In this document: one piece after another, positions 52,900-62,348 of the stretch
Layout of the letters: the number at the start of each line of letters is the position of its first letter
Numbering within the stretch: the first letter of the stretch is position 1
Source: Komagataeibacter oboediens
GTDB lineage: Bacteria; Pseudomonadota; Alphaproteobacteria; Acetobacterales; Acetobacteraceae
Assembly (NCBI RefSeq): GCF_003207815.1
Contig: NZ_NKTX01000008.1
Span: 20,069 to 84,068, forward strand
DNA length: 64,000 nucleotides
Reading direction: 5' to 3'
Notes under the pieces: generated by a model
What the model saw: only the letters and a program-made list of their open reading frames with translations
The model's database searches: none
What the model was told of the DNA's origin: nothing
Position numbers and translations under genes: made by a program

Positions 52900-53754
52900 A
52901 TGATGGCCACCCTTTTCAACCTCGACCTCATCACGGCACGGCTTATGGACAGCGCCCGGCAGCGCGCGGGGGAACTCGCGCGCCGGGGTGTGACACCCGC
53001 GCTCGCGCTGCTCAGTGTCGGGGCCGATGAACCGAGCCGCCTGTATATTTCCCGCAAGGTGGAAAACTGCCGTGACGCGGGCATTCATGTCGATGCGCAC
53101 GACCTGCCGCCCACCATCGGGCAGGCCGCGTTACTGGAGCATATCGCCCGGCTGAATGCCGACCCGCTGTATCACGGCGTCATGGTCCAGTTGCCGTTGC
53201 CGCCCCACCTGGATGCGCGCGCCATATGCCGCGCCATTGCAGTACACAAGGACGTGGATGGACTGCATCCGTACAATATCATGGCGCTGCATGATGCAAC
53301 GCCCGGCATCATTGCATGCACCGTGCGCGGGATCGCCCACATTCTGGCCCGGGTTCACCCGGACCTTGCGGGCCTGCAGGTCACGATCATCGGGCGCGAG
53401 GAACTTGTCGGGCTGCCTGCGGCCCTCCTGCTGGGGGGCAGAAGCGTGCATGGCAATGCCGATGTCACGGTCGTGCACAGCCGGTCGCGCAATATTGCGG
53501 ACAGCACGCGGCAGGCGGACATCGTCATTGCCGCCGCTGGCGTTCCCGGCATGCTGACACCCGGCATGCTGCGCCCCGGTGCAACCGTGATTGGCGTTGG
53601 CATGACCTGGCATGATGGACGGATGACGGGCGACCTGTCTGCGGACATGACCATGCATGATGGCTGGATCACACCGCCCGCTGAAAGTTTTGGCGGCATG
53701 ACCCGCATGATGCTCCTGCACAATATCCTAGATGTGGCGGCCACGAATGTCTGA
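52900..53754 (+). CDS. FolD-like methylenetetrahydrofolate dehydrogenase/cyclohydrolase
   Basis: 284 residues. The lysine motif is present: RLYISRKVENC with Lys53 at the catalytic place. QLPLPPHLD and HKDVDGLHPYN contribute the folate-site Asp. The cofactor region reads IIGREELVGLPAALLLGG, and the usual PGGVGPMT loop is altered to PPAESFGGMT, a clear departure. It likely interconverts methylene-, methenyl- and perhaps formyl-THF. It overlaps the MTHFR-like start by eight bases. Sequence differs greatly from the other FolD homologue in the window, so they are not recent duplicates; a housekeeping FolD probably exists elsewhere. Confidence 0.82.
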   Translation: MMATLFNLDLITARLMDSARQRAGELARRGVTPALALLSVGADEPSRLYISRKVENCRDAGIHVDAHDLPPTIGQAALLEHIARLNADPLYHGVMVQLPLPPHLDARAICRAIAVHKDVDGLHPYNIMALHDATPGIIACTVRGIAHILARVHPDLAGLQVTIIGREELVGLPAALLLGGRSVHGNADVTVVHSRSRNIADSTRQADIVIAAAGVPGMLTPGMLRPGATVIGVGMTWHDGRMTGDLSADMTMHDGWITPPAESFGGMTRMMLLHNILDVAATNV

Positions 53755-54619
53755 TCCCAAATTCCGCGCGGCGGTTGACCGCACGACCCGGCGTCTGGTG
53801 CATGAAAGCTCCATCGAAATGACGCCCGCCTATGTCAGCACGACACGGCGGCGGCCCGATGCGCTGCCACCCGGCACCACCGTTTTCATAACCTGGCTGA
53901 CGGGCATGCCGTTCGGGCCCACGCTGGCGGCCTGCCATACAATACGGCAATGGGGCTGCGTGCCCGTGCCGCACCTGCCCGTACGTGCCATAACCGATTT
54001 GCCCATGCTGCAGATGATCGCGCAGGCCGTGACACAGGAACTGCAGACGGACCGGGTACTGCTCATCGCCGGCGGCGGGGCGACACCGGCAGGCTGTTTT
54101 GCCGATACGGTTGCAGTCCTGCGCACGCGCGTTCTGCAGGACAGCGGCATACGCCGGATATACGTGGCCGGCCACCCCGAAGGATCGCCCGTCATGACAC
54201 CGGAAGAGGCGCTGTCCTTCCTGCGCATGAAGCAGGACATCGGCCAGAAGGACGGTCTTGATATCCGTATCGTAAGCCAGCTCTGCTTTGATCCCGGCCC
54301 GCTGCTGCAATGGGAACGGGGGCTGCGCGATAACGGGATCACCCTGCCGGTACATGTGGGATTGCCCGGCCTGATTTCCCCGCGCATGCTGGTCCGTTAT
54401 GGCCTGAAATGCGGGGTCGGGCAGTCACTGCAGTTCCTGAAGGGCCAGCGCCACCGGCTGCATCGCTGGTTCTGGCCCGGCGCGCCCGAACAGGTGATCC
54501 AGCCCGTCGCCCGGGCGGTCGCCGGTGACGGGAATTCCCTGTTCCAGGGCTTCCATTTCTTTCCATTCGGGGCCGTGGCGCGTACGCTGGGCTGGCGGGA
54601 GGCCAGCGGCAGGCCATAG
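53747..54619 (+). CDS. Methylenetetrahydrofolate reductase-like protein (MetF family)
   Basis: 290 residues from ATG 53747, inside the end of the FolD gene; ATG 53732 is possible but has no ribosome binding site. A TIM-barrel MTHFR pattern is seen: SIEMTPAYV (Glu24, where MetF has FEFFPP), AGHPEGSPVM for the AGYPEGH motif, SQLCFD for TQFFFD and FPFGAVARTLGW at the C terminus. It should bind FAD and act between methylene- and methyl-THF. MetF-FolD pairs outside methionine synthesis are known in methyl-group catabolism such as the chloromethane cmu genes. No methyltransferase is visible nearby. Confidence 0.82.
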   Translation: MSDPKFRAAVDRTTRRLVHESSIEMTPAYVSTTRRRPDALPPGTTVFITWLTGMPFGPTLAACHTIRQWGCVPVPHLPVRAITDLPMLQMIAQAVTQELQTDRVLLIAGGGATPAGCFADTVAVLRTRVLQDSGIRRIYVAGHPEGSPVMTPEEALSFLRMKQDIGQKDGLDIRIVSQLCFDPGPLLQWERGLRDNGITLPVHVGLPGLISPRMLVRYGLKCGVGQSLQFLKGQRHRLHRWFWPGAPEQVIQPVARAVAGDGNSLFQGFHFFPFGAVARTLGWREASGRP

Positions 54620-54713
54620 GACACATGCCGCCATTGGCGTATGGCGGCATAATTCATCTTCAATACGTTACGTTATCGTCATAGTCTTCTCCATTCATTC
54701 GTTCATCCGGGAT

Positions 54714-56015
54714 ATGCCCATGTCCGATACGCGTCCCTTCTTCCTGTCACTTCTGGCGACCTGCGCCATCATGGCGGCCACACCGGCCCCTGCCGCGACG
54801 CCGCCAAACGCGGTCAGTCCGTATGGTGATGGCGGCGTCAGCGCCTTCTACGACACCGACGGGGTAACGCTGCCCGCACCCGGCACCATGATCCGGACGG
54901 AAGACATGGACACCGCCCACCTGCCGGACGGGGCCACGCGCGGCATCCGCACGCTGTACAGCGCGACAAGCGGGGTGGGGGCGGCCACGACCACTGCCGT
55001 CTCGGGCCAAATCCTGCTGCCACGCGGCAAACCACCCAGGCATGGCTGGCCTGTTATTGCATGGGAACATGGCACAACCGGGGTGGCAGATGTATGCGCG
55101 CCGTCATGGCGGGGCTATTCATCGCGCGACCGGGCCTATCTGGCGCGCTGGCTTGCCGCCGGCTTCGCCATTGTCGCAACGGACTATCAGGGACTGGGCA
55201 CGAAGGGGCCACACCCCTACCTGCTGTACCGTCCCGAAGGCTACAGCGTGCTGGATGGCCTGCATGCGGCGCTGAAGCAGTTCCCCATGCTGCTGCGCAA
55301 CAGGATCGTGCTGGTGGGACAGTCGCAGGGATCGGGTGCTGCACTGGGCACGGCATGGCTTGCGCCCACCTATGCCCCGGACCTGAACATTCTGGGCGTG
55401 GTGGCGACGGGTGTCGTGGCCGGGTTCAGGGTTCCCGCCAATGCGCCGCATTCCCCCATTCCCGCCGTGTATACCGACCCGACACAGATGGATTCAGCGT
55501 TTGCCATGCTGCGTGTGGAAGGCACGGACCAGAGCCTGAACCCGACACGGGACGCCAGCACGGTGCTGACGCCGGAAGGGAAGGATTACGCCCGGCAGGC
55601 CCAGACGTCGTGCCTGCATAACCTGTTCGACTATGCGGCGAAGAAGCACATTTCGTCACCCGCGCTGTTCAACGCGAAACTGGCGGATTATGAAAAAAGC
55701 CATGAGGACGCGTTCGAGATCCCCGATGGCCATATCCACATGCCTGTCTTTGTCGGCACCGGCCTGGCGGATGGCGAAGCCGGAACCGCGGGACAGTACA
55801 ATGCGGTGGCCGCGATGTGCGACGCGGGCACGACGGTCAGCTGGCATGAATATCCGGGGCTGACCCATAACGGCGCGGTCAATGTCTCGGCGCAGGATTC
55901 CCTGCCATTCGTAAAACGGCTGATGAAGGGGAAGCATATCGCCAGCACCTGCGCCACGCTGGCGCCGCCGGGCCCCATCCAGCAGGCAACACCGGGCATT
56001 CCCTGGAACAACTGA
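54714..56015 (+). CDS. Secretory lipase/esterase (LIP family)
   Basis: 433 residues from ATG 54714 (ATG 54720 also possible; the frame is open far upstream inside the MTHFR gene). A signal peptide reads FFLSLLATCAIMAATPAPAA. The alpha/beta hydrolase has VIAWEHGTTGVAD, ATDYQGLG, nucleophile in LVGQSQGSGAA, and a His in PGLTHNGAV. The layout resembles secreted lipases of the fungal/actinobacterial LIP family. A 94-base gap separates it from the folate genes, and a MFS gene follows 14 bases later, so it likely pairs with the latter. Confidence 0.85.
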   Translation: MPMSDTRPFFLSLLATCAIMAATPAPAATPPNAVSPYGDGGVSAFYDTDGVTLPAPGTMIRTEDMDTAHLPDGATRGIRTLYSATSGVGAATTTAVSGQILLPRGKPPRHGWPVIAWEHGTTGVADVCAPSWRGYSSRDRAYLARWLAAGFAIVATDYQGLGTKGPHPYLLYRPEGYSVLDGLHAALKQFPMLLRNRIVLVGQSQGSGAALGTAWLAPTYAPDLNILGVVATGVVAGFRVPANAPHSPIPAVYTDPTQMDSAFAMLRVEGTDQSLNPTRDASTVLTPEGKDYARQAQTSCLHNLFDYAAKKHISSPALFNAKLADYEKSHEDAFEIPDGHIHMPVFVGTGLADGEAGTAGQYNAVAAMCDAGTTVSWHEYPGLTHNGAVNVSAQDSLPFVKRLMKGKHIASTCATLAPPGPIQQATPGIPWNN

Positions 56016-56029
56016 AAAGGCGAACGGTC

Positions 56030-57229
56030 ATGAACCGGGACAAGACGTTCAATATCGGCCTGATCCTGATCATCTACCTCTATGCCGCCGCGTCCATGGC
56101 GGTGGTGGGCCTGGTCGTACCGTTCATCCATACCATAGCGGACATCCAGCATGTCTCGCCCGGCGTGGTGGGCAAGGGCCTGTCCTTCTTTGCACTTCCC
56201 GCCGCGATCCTGTCCTTCATATTCGGCATGACCGTGGACAGGATCGGCGTGAGCAGGAGCTTCGCGCTGTCCGTCTTCCTGACGGTGGCGGGCGATGTCC
56301 TGCTGATGAGCGCGCATGATATCTGGCCCTTCCGCATCGGGCTGATGCTGGCGGGGTGCGGGTTTGCCTATGCCACCACCACATCGCCCGCGCTGCTCAT
56401 GAACTACCTGCCGCAGGACATGCGGTCACGCGCGCTGGCCTTCTGGTCGACTTTCGCGCCGGCGGGCTATTCCGCCGGGCTGCTGCTGGCGGTGCCCTTC
56501 CTGCACAATGGCAACTGGGCCATGGCCTGCCTGTTCCATATCGGGCTGATGGTCATCGCCCTTGTGGGGGGGTGGATGTTCCTCATGCGCCTGCGTGAAG
56601 ACGGGCCAGCCCGCGAAGCCGCGGCCACGGAAAACACACCACAGGTGCGCCCGGCCTTTGCACGGGTGCTGACGCTGTCACTCAGCGTGGCGCTGCCCAA
56701 CGGCATTGCCTACGGGACCAGCCTTGTCGCCCCGACCTATCTTGCGCATGCCCATTCCGTAAGCCTTGGCACCACCTCGACCGAAGTGGCGCTGATCAAG
56801 ATTGTCGTCATGCTGCTTGGTGGTGGCCTGATCAGCCTGCTGGCCAGCACGCAGCAGCGTGCGCTCATGCTGTTCGTCATCATGGCGGCTGTGGGGACGG
56901 GGGCGCAGTTCATGCTGTTCTTCCCGCCTTCGGGCATCATCCTTGCCTCTGTCGGGCTGTTCGTATGGATGTTCGCCTATAGCAGCCTCAGCGGCAGCGC
57001 CATGTCCCTGTTACCCGCCGTGGCCGGCAGCGGCAACGCGCGCGGGGTGGTATCGGGCATTGTGGGGCAGTTCATATCGGTATCGTCCGTGCTGGTGCCC
57101 TCGCTCTATTTTTCCACGACGACATGGACCGATTACTTCCTGTTTGCCGTCATCGCCCTGGTGGCGGCCACGGCATTGCTGTTCCTGACCTATCGCGCCA
57201 TCCGCCAGCCGCGCCTGGCCGTCGCCTGA
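56030..57229 (+). CDS. Major facilitator superfamily transporter
   Basis: 399 residues, about twelve hydrophobic helices. The early loop SFIFGMTVDRIGVSRSFAL carries the MFS motif A pattern (G-x-x-x-D-R). Tight spacing (14 bases) to the secreted lipase suggests it imports or exports something linked to that enzyme, for example a released acid, but nothing in the sequence defines the substrate. It ends 39 bases before the convergent response regulator gene. Confidence 0.87.
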   Translation: MNRDKTFNIGLILIIYLYAAASMAVVGLVVPFIHTIADIQHVSPGVVGKGLSFFALPAAILSFIFGMTVDRIGVSRSFALSVFLTVAGDVLLMSAHDIWPFRIGLMLAGCGFAYATTTSPALLMNYLPQDMRSRALAFWSTFAPAGYSAGLLLAVPFLHNGNWAMACLFHIGLMVIALVGGWMFLMRLREDGPAREAAATENTPQVRPAFARVLTLSLSVALPNGIAYGTSLVAPTYLAHAHSVSLGTTSTEVALIKIVVMLLGGGLISLLASTQQRALMLFVIMAAVGTGAQFMLFFPPSGIILASVGLFVWMFAYSSLSGSAMSLLPAVAGSGNARGVVSGIVGQFISVSSVLVPSLYFSTTTWTDYFLFAVIALVAATALLFLTYRAIRQPRLAVA

Positions 57230-57249
57230 CGGAACCGGCTGGCGGCCCG

Positions 57250-57265
57250 GCGGGCTATGGCCCGC
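57250..57265. terminator. Short hairpin between convergent MFS and response regulator genes
   Basis: GCGGGC (57250-57255) and GCCCGC (57260-57265) pair around TATG in the 39-base convergent gap. No T-run. Confidence 0.4.
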
Positions 57266-57268
57266 GGG

Positions 57269-57874
57269 TCACAGCCACCCGTTGGCGCGGGCAATGCGGC
57301 CAGCCTCGATCCGGTTGGCCGCCCCCAGCTTGCTGGCCGATTCAGACAGGTAGTTGCGCACCGTGCCCGGCGACAGGTTCAGCGCAAGCCCGATGGCCTT
57401 GTTCGACAGGCCTTCCTCGGCCAGGCGCAGGATCTCGCGCTCGCGTTCGTTCAACGGGTCGGGTTGGGCGTCCCATGCGGTCTCGATCAGTTCGGGGGCC
57501 AGCACGTTGCGTCCGGCGGCAACCTGTCGCACGGCGTCCGACAGCACTTCGATCGGGCTGTCCTTCAGCAGGTACCCACGCACCGATGCCTCCATGGCGC
57601 GACGCAGGTAACCCGGCCGGCCAAAGGTCGTGACGATCAGGACCTGCGTCGGCAGGTTGTGCGCATGGATATGCCGCGCAACCTCGATCCCGGTGCAGCC
57701 GGGCATTTCAATATCCGATACGATCACGTTCGGACGCAGTGTCTCCACCAGTTTTATGGCGTCATGCCCGTTGGTGGCCTGCCCGATGACCTGCATGTCC
57801 TCTTCCAGTCCCAGCAGGGCTGCAACCGCACCCAGCACCATGGTCTGGTCTTCCGCAATCACGATGGAAATCAT
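57269..57874 (-). CDS. NarL/LuxR-type response regulator (DesR-like)
   Basis: 201 residues from ATG 57874, which overlaps the kinase stop by four bases; a longer frame to 57907 is less likely. The receiver domain shows the acidic pair in IAEDQ, phospho-acceptor Asp in VSDIEMPG, and the Thr/Lys of VTTFG and LLKDSP. The LuxR-type helix-turn-helix reads LNEREREILRLAEEGLSNKAIG, then LSPGTVRNYL. It is paired with the sensor kinase just upstream, as in DesKR. Targets may include the RND efflux locus, which lies directly upstream on the same strand. Confidence 0.9.
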   Translation of the reverse strand: MISIVIAEDQTMVLGAVAALLGLEEDMQVIGQATNGHDAIKLVETLRPNVIVSDIEMPGCTGIEVARHIHAHNLPTQVLIVTTFGRPGYLRRAMEASVRGYLLKDSPIEVLSDAVRQVAAGRNVLAPELIETAWDAQPDPLNEREREILRLAEEGLSNKAIGLALNLSPGTVRNYLSESASKLGAANRIEAGRIARANGWL

Positions 57875-59010
57875 GCCTGTTCTTCCCGCATGCGGGCCAG
57901 CAGGCACGTGCCCTGCCGGCTGCTTTCTATAACAAGTTCCCCCCCGGCCGCCTGCAGCCGCGCCTGCATGCCCGACAGGCCACGTCCGAAACGGTGGGGG
58001 GAGGTTCCCGTTCCGTTATCCAGTACCGACAGGGTAATGACATGCCGGCCCGACAGCAGGCGGATCGTGCTGGCCGTGGCACCGGAATGGCGGATGATGT
58101 TGGTCACGGCCTCCCGCAGCGCCATGGCGAGAACGGCATCACAGGGCGCGGGGACGCTTTCGAACGAACCGGACACCGTGCATTTTATGCCCGCCGCCTG
58201 CAGGGCCGCGCGGGCATGCCCCAGTTCATGGATCAGGGTTGCGTTCGTCATGCCCGTCAGCGCCGCACGCAGTTCCGTCAGTCCCTGCCGGGCAATGGCG
58301 GCGATATTGCGCACTTCTTCCGTCGCACGGGCGTCATCATGCGGCGCAAGCCGCGCGGCCAGATCTGCCTTCAGCGCGACAAGGGTAAGGGTCCGGCCCA
58401 GCAGGTCATGAATGTCACGGGCAATGCGCTCACGCTCGGCCGTACGGCTGAGCAGGCGCACCTCGTCCTGCGCGGCCAGAAGCGAGCGGTTCTTGTCCTG
58501 CAGCATGGCCGTGCAGATGCACCACGTCCCCACGCACAGCCCCATGATGGTGGTGGGCAGCCAGTTGGGCCAGAATTCGTGTGTAACCCAGACAAACCCG
58601 ATGATCAGCAGCAGGAAGGAGATGATCGTGACCGCCGCCAGCATGACCGGCCGGGCCAGACCCGCCAGTGCGCAGGCATAGACAATGAAGATTTCCCATC
58701 GCCCGTGGAACGGGCTGATCACGAACGCAGCAAGCAGCACCGCGCAGCCATACAGGCAGGGCGTGAAGGAGCGGGTCGTCATGGCTTCCCACACCCCACG
58801 CAGGAATAGCGCCGAGATCGTCAGGATACCGATCCCGCCTATGACAAGATCCTGCCGGGTATGGGGCACCCACACCCATGGCAGCGTATAGACCGGCAGG
58901 AACAATAGCGAGAGGCATATCGCCAGATGCCACGCCAGACGCGGCAGCCGGTTCTTCCTGCCCGGTGGCGGCAGGCCGACGGGGGCAGGGGCATCATCCA
59001 TCATATCCAT
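57871..59010 (-). CDS. Membrane sensor histidine kinase (HisKA_3, DesK-like)
   Basis: 379 residues. The N-terminal half has five or six hydrophobic segments with short loops and no large external domain, as in DesK, which senses membrane state. The dimerisation/phospho-acceptor helix is ERERIARDIHDLLGRTLT with the His in DIHD. The ATPase region has REAVTNIIRHSGA (N box), LDNGTG and GRGLSGMQARL. It phosphorylates the regulator downstream. A 77-base gap separates it from the RND gene, so it may be read through from the efflux operon. Confidence 0.9.
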   Translation of the reverse strand: MDMMDDAPAPVGLPPPGRKNRLPRLAWHLAICLSLLFLPVYTLPWVWVPHTRQDLVIGGIGILTISALFLRGVWEAMTTRSFTPCLYGCAVLLAAFVISPFHGRWEIFIVYACALAGLARPVMLAAVTIISFLLLIIGFVWVTHEFWPNWLPTTIMGLCVGTWCICTAMLQDKNRSLLAAQDEVRLLSRTAERERIARDIHDLLGRTLTLVALKADLAARLAPHDDARATEEVRNIAAIARQGLTELRAALTGMTNATLIHELGHARAALQAAGIKCTVSGSFESVPAPCDAVLAMALREAVTNIIRHSGATASTIRLLSGRHVITLSVLDNGTGTSPHRFGRGLSGMQARLQAAGGELVIESSRQGTCLLARMREEQA

Positions 59011-59087
59011 GATCCCTCATGCCATGACATGGGGGGCGGGCGCATCCGGCCGGGGTGAAACCGGGCGTGGGCTGTCTTCATGCTACC

Positions 59088-62000
59088 TTACCCTTTGCTA
59101 CGGAACCGGCGGGCGCACTGGTCCATGACCAGATAGACCACAGGCGTGGAATAAAGCGTCATGACCTGACACACAACCAGACCACCCAGAATGGCAATGC
59201 CAAGCGGGCGCCGCATTTCCACCCCGTAACTGTTGCCCAGAACCAGCGGCACTGCCCCCATGGCAGCCGCCAGCGTGGTCATCAGGATCGGGCGGAAACG
59301 CTTGACGCAGGCCATCTCGATGGCGGTGGCCACCGGCAGGCCGCCCTCACGCTGTGCCCTGAGCGCGAAATCAACCACCAGAATCGAATTCTTCGCCGCC
59401 ATGCCCACCAGCATGATGACGCCGATCATGCCGACCAGCGAAAACGCCTGCCCACACAGCCACAGGCTGCCCGTCGCCCCCAGCATGGCCGACGGCAGGG
59501 TGGAAATGATGGTCAGCGGCTGGCTGTAGCTTTCATACAGTATACCCAGCGTAATGTACATCACCACGATGGCCGACAGGAACGCCAGCACCTGGTTGAC
59601 GATGGCGGCATGGAAGTCGGCAGATTCGCCCACAAACGCCCCGTGCACGCCCGACGGGATGTGAAGGCGCAGCATGCTGCGCTGTATGGCTTCCTCCGCC
59701 TGGCTGAGCGATCGGCCAGGCGCCGGGTCAAAGGAAATCGTGCCGGCAATCGCACCGCCCTGGTGGCTGATGCTCAGCGGCGTGCCCTGCCTGCGCAGAT
59801 AGGTCACGTTGCTCAAGGGAATCATGGTTTCGGTGGAGGACGACACCGCCGAGCCACTGGACGCACCCGCACCACCCGCCAGCCGGTTGGCAATGGAGTT
59901 GCGGAAGGACTGCTGGCTTATGGCCGCAAGCCCGGTCAGCGACGCGGCGTCGGTACGGGTCACGCGGATGGTGTTGGACACCGTGCCGCCACCTGCAGAT
60001 CCGCCCGCGGTCGATATCCACATGTCATGTACGATATCGGGATTTTCACGGTACCGGGCCGCCGTTTCCATGACGACATGATAGGCCGTGAACGGCGTGG
60101 AAATGTTGGAGGCCGTCCGCTCCCCATACGCATCGTACAGGGAATTGGAGATCAGCTGCGGCGTGATCAGGTACCGCGCGGCGGTATCGCGCGCGATATC
60201 TACCATAAGGGAATCCGCGTTGTCCTCCACCCGCGTGGTGACGCCCATGAGGTCCGGCTCCTGCCGCAGGGCATCCGCCAGACGGGGCACCCAGGTATAG
60301 ACATCATCCGCATTGTCGGAGTGCAGCACGTAGCTGTAATTCCCGTCATGCTGTCGGCCGCCGCCACCATTCATATCGCCCGCATTGGACAGGTTGACCT
60401 GTATGCCCCCGATCGTACGCAGGGACGCGCGCAGGCGCTGGCTGATTTCATCTGGCGTGGAATGGCGCTGGTCACGGTCCACCAGCTGGATGAAGAACTG
60501 CGACTGATTGGTCGCTTCTTCCCCCGTCAGGGCAATGACATCACGGATATCCGGGTCGGCGCGCAGCCGCCGCACGACCTCGCGCGTGCGTGCGGACATG
60601 GCCTGAAAGGAGATGTTCTGGTCCGCCCGCGCATATCCCTGCATGATGGAAATATCCTGCGCCGGGATCATGGTTTTCGGGATATGGGCCATGATGATGA
60701 CGCTGCCCACCAGCGTCAGCGGCAGTGACAGGATCACCAGCCACCTGTGGCGCAGCGCATAATCCAGACTGCCGCCATACCATGCCGTGCAGCGCACGAA
60801 CCCCCGGTCCAGCGCCTGACCCAGCCGGTCGCGCCAGCGATCCCCACGCGCGGGGGCATGGCGGTGCAGCAGGTGCGCGCCCATCATCGGCGTCAGGCTG
60901 AGCGACAGCAGCAGCGACACGCTGACAGCCAGCACCAGCGTCATGGCGAATTCGAACAGGATCTTTCCCGGCGTGCCCCCCATGAACAGCATGGGCAGGA
61001 ACACCGCAACCAGCGAGACGGTAATCGCCACGATGGTAAAGGCGATTTCCTCCGCCCCGGCAAGGGTCGCCTGCATGCGGCTGGCGCCGGCTTCCATGTG
61101 GCGGACAATGTTTTCCACCACCACAATGGCATCATCGACGATGAAGCCGGTGGCGATCGTCAATGCCATGAGGGACAGCGTATCGAGCGAAAAGCCCATC
61201 AGGTACATGCCCGCCACCGCGCCCGCCAGCGAGATGGGAACTGTAATGACCGGTATGACCGTCGACCGCCACGACTGCAGGAATGCAAGGACCACGACGG
61301 TGACAAGCACGATGGCGAAAAACAGGGTGAACTGCGTATCCAGCAGGGCAGCACGGATGGTCAGCGATCGGTCACAGGTAAAGGTCAGCCTGACATCCGC
61401 CGGCATGGCCTGCTGCAGCAGGTGCGTGCGTGCCTTGATCTGGTCGGTAATGGCGATCACATTCGCACCGGGCTGCGGGCGGATGATGGCCACCACGGCG
61501 GGGTCATCATTGGCCCATCCGGCCCGACGTTCGTTTTCGGGTCCATCCTCCACATGGGCGACATCCGCCAGCCGGACGGGGCGCCCGCTGCGGTAGGCGA
61601 TGACCAGGTCGCGGTACTGCGCCGCATTCCGCGCCTGATCGTTGGTGGCCAGCGTGAAACGCCGGTCACCCGTCTCGATCACGCCCTTGGGGGTATTGGC
61701 GTTGGCCGATGCCAGGGCCGCGCGCACATCTTCATACCCGATCCCGAATTTGTACAGCATCCATGGCTGCACATCCACGCGCACCGCAGGCTTGGCAGTT
61801 CCCGCCACCTGCACCCAGCCCACGCCATGAATCTGGGACAGCATGGGCAGAAGCCGGGTTTCCGCCATGTCGCGCAACTGGTACAGCGGACGGGTGGGGG
61901 AAGTGAGCGAGGCGATCATGACCGGCATGGAGGCCGGGTTGGCCTTGTAATACTGCGGGGTAATGCGCAGGGTCGGCGGCATGTCGGCGCGTGCGGCCTG

Positions 62001-62336
62001 AATTGCGGCCTCCACGTCCCGCGCGGCACCATCGATATTGCGCGTGTCATCGAAAAACATGAGCAGGAAGGCAAAGCCGTCGTTTGAATCCGACTGGATC
62101 GTGCGCAGTCCGGCAATGGTGCCCAGACGGCGTTCCAGCGGGGTGGTGACGGAACTGGCCATCTGCTGCGGGGAACTGCCCGGCTGGCTTGCGATGACAT
62201 AGATGACCGGCACCGAGAAATTCGGCATGTCCGCCACCGGCATGGCCCGATACCCCACCACCCCCGCGAACAGCAGGGCCATGGCCATAAGCACGGTGCC
62301 GACGGGCCTCAGTATGAAAGGCCGACAGATATTCAT
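59088..62336 (-). CDS. RND-family efflux permease (MdtC/HAE1 type)
   Basis: 1082 residues, full length. The N terminus is NICRPFILRPVGTVLMAM; TM4 has the proton-relay pair in IATGFIVDDAIVVVENI, and TM10 the Lys in GMAAKNSILVVDF. Two large periplasmic loops and twelve helices are as in MdtB/MdtC. A Gly/Ser-rich insertion (AGGAGASSGSAVSSS) occurs in the second periplasmic loop near residue 850. It pumps drugs, bile-type detergents or metabolites out together with the outer membrane protein encoded 12 bases upstream and a second permease before that. Confidence 0.93.
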   Translation of the reverse strand: MNICRPFILRPVGTVLMAMALLFAGVVGYRAMPVADMPNFSVPVIYVIASQPGSSPQQMASSVTTPLERRLGTIAGLRTIQSDSNDGFAFLLMFFDDTRNIDGAARDVEAAIQAARADMPPTLRITPQYYKANPASMPVMIASLTSPTRPLYQLRDMAETRLLPMLSQIHGVGWVQVAGTAKPAVRVDVQPWMLYKFGIGYEDVRAALASANANTPKGVIETGDRRFTLATNDQARNAAQYRDLVIAYRSGRPVRLADVAHVEDGPENERRAGWANDDPAVVAIIRPQPGANVIAITDQIKARTHLLQQAMPADVRLTFTCDRSLTIRAALLDTQFTLFFAIVLVTVVVLAFLQSWRSTVIPVITVPISLAGAVAGMYLMGFSLDTLSLMALTIATGFIVDDAIVVVENIVRHMEAGASRMQATLAGAEEIAFTIVAITVSLVAVFLPMLFMGGTPGKILFEFAMTLVLAVSVSLLLSLSLTPMMGAHLLHRHAPARGDRWRDRLGQALDRGFVRCTAWYGGSLDYALRHRWLVILSLPLTLVGSVIIMAHIPKTMIPAQDISIMQGYARADQNISFQAMSARTREVVRRLRADPDIRDVIALTGEEATNQSQFFIQLVDRDQRHSTPDEISQRLRASLRTIGGIQVNLSNAGDMNGGGGRQHDGNYSYVLHSDNADDVYTWVPRLADALRQEPDLMGVTTRVEDNADSLMVDIARDTAARYLITPQLISNSLYDAYGERTASNISTPFTAYHVVMETAARYRENPDIVHDMWISTAGGSAGGGTVSNTIRVTRTDAASLTGLAAISQQSFRNSIANRLAGGAGASSGSAVSSSTETMIPLSNVTYLRRQGTPLSISHQGGAIAGTISFDPAPGRSLSQAEEAIQRSMLRLHIPSGVHGAFVGESADFHAAIVNQVLAFLSAIVVMYITLGILYESYSQPLTIISTLPSAMLGATGSLWLCGQAFSLVGMIGVIMLVGMAAKNSILVVDFALRAQREGGLPVATAIEMACVKRFRPILMTTLAAAMGAVPLVLGNSYGVEMRRPLGIAILGGLVVCQVMTLYSTPVVYLVMDQCARRFRSKG

Positions 62337-62348
62337 GCCCGGTCGTCC

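Noticed and set aside
53732..53747. Earlier ATG at 53732 for the MTHFR-like protein
   Set aside because: No ribosome binding site ahead of it and the added residues are not part of the fold; ATG 53747 has a GGCGG context.
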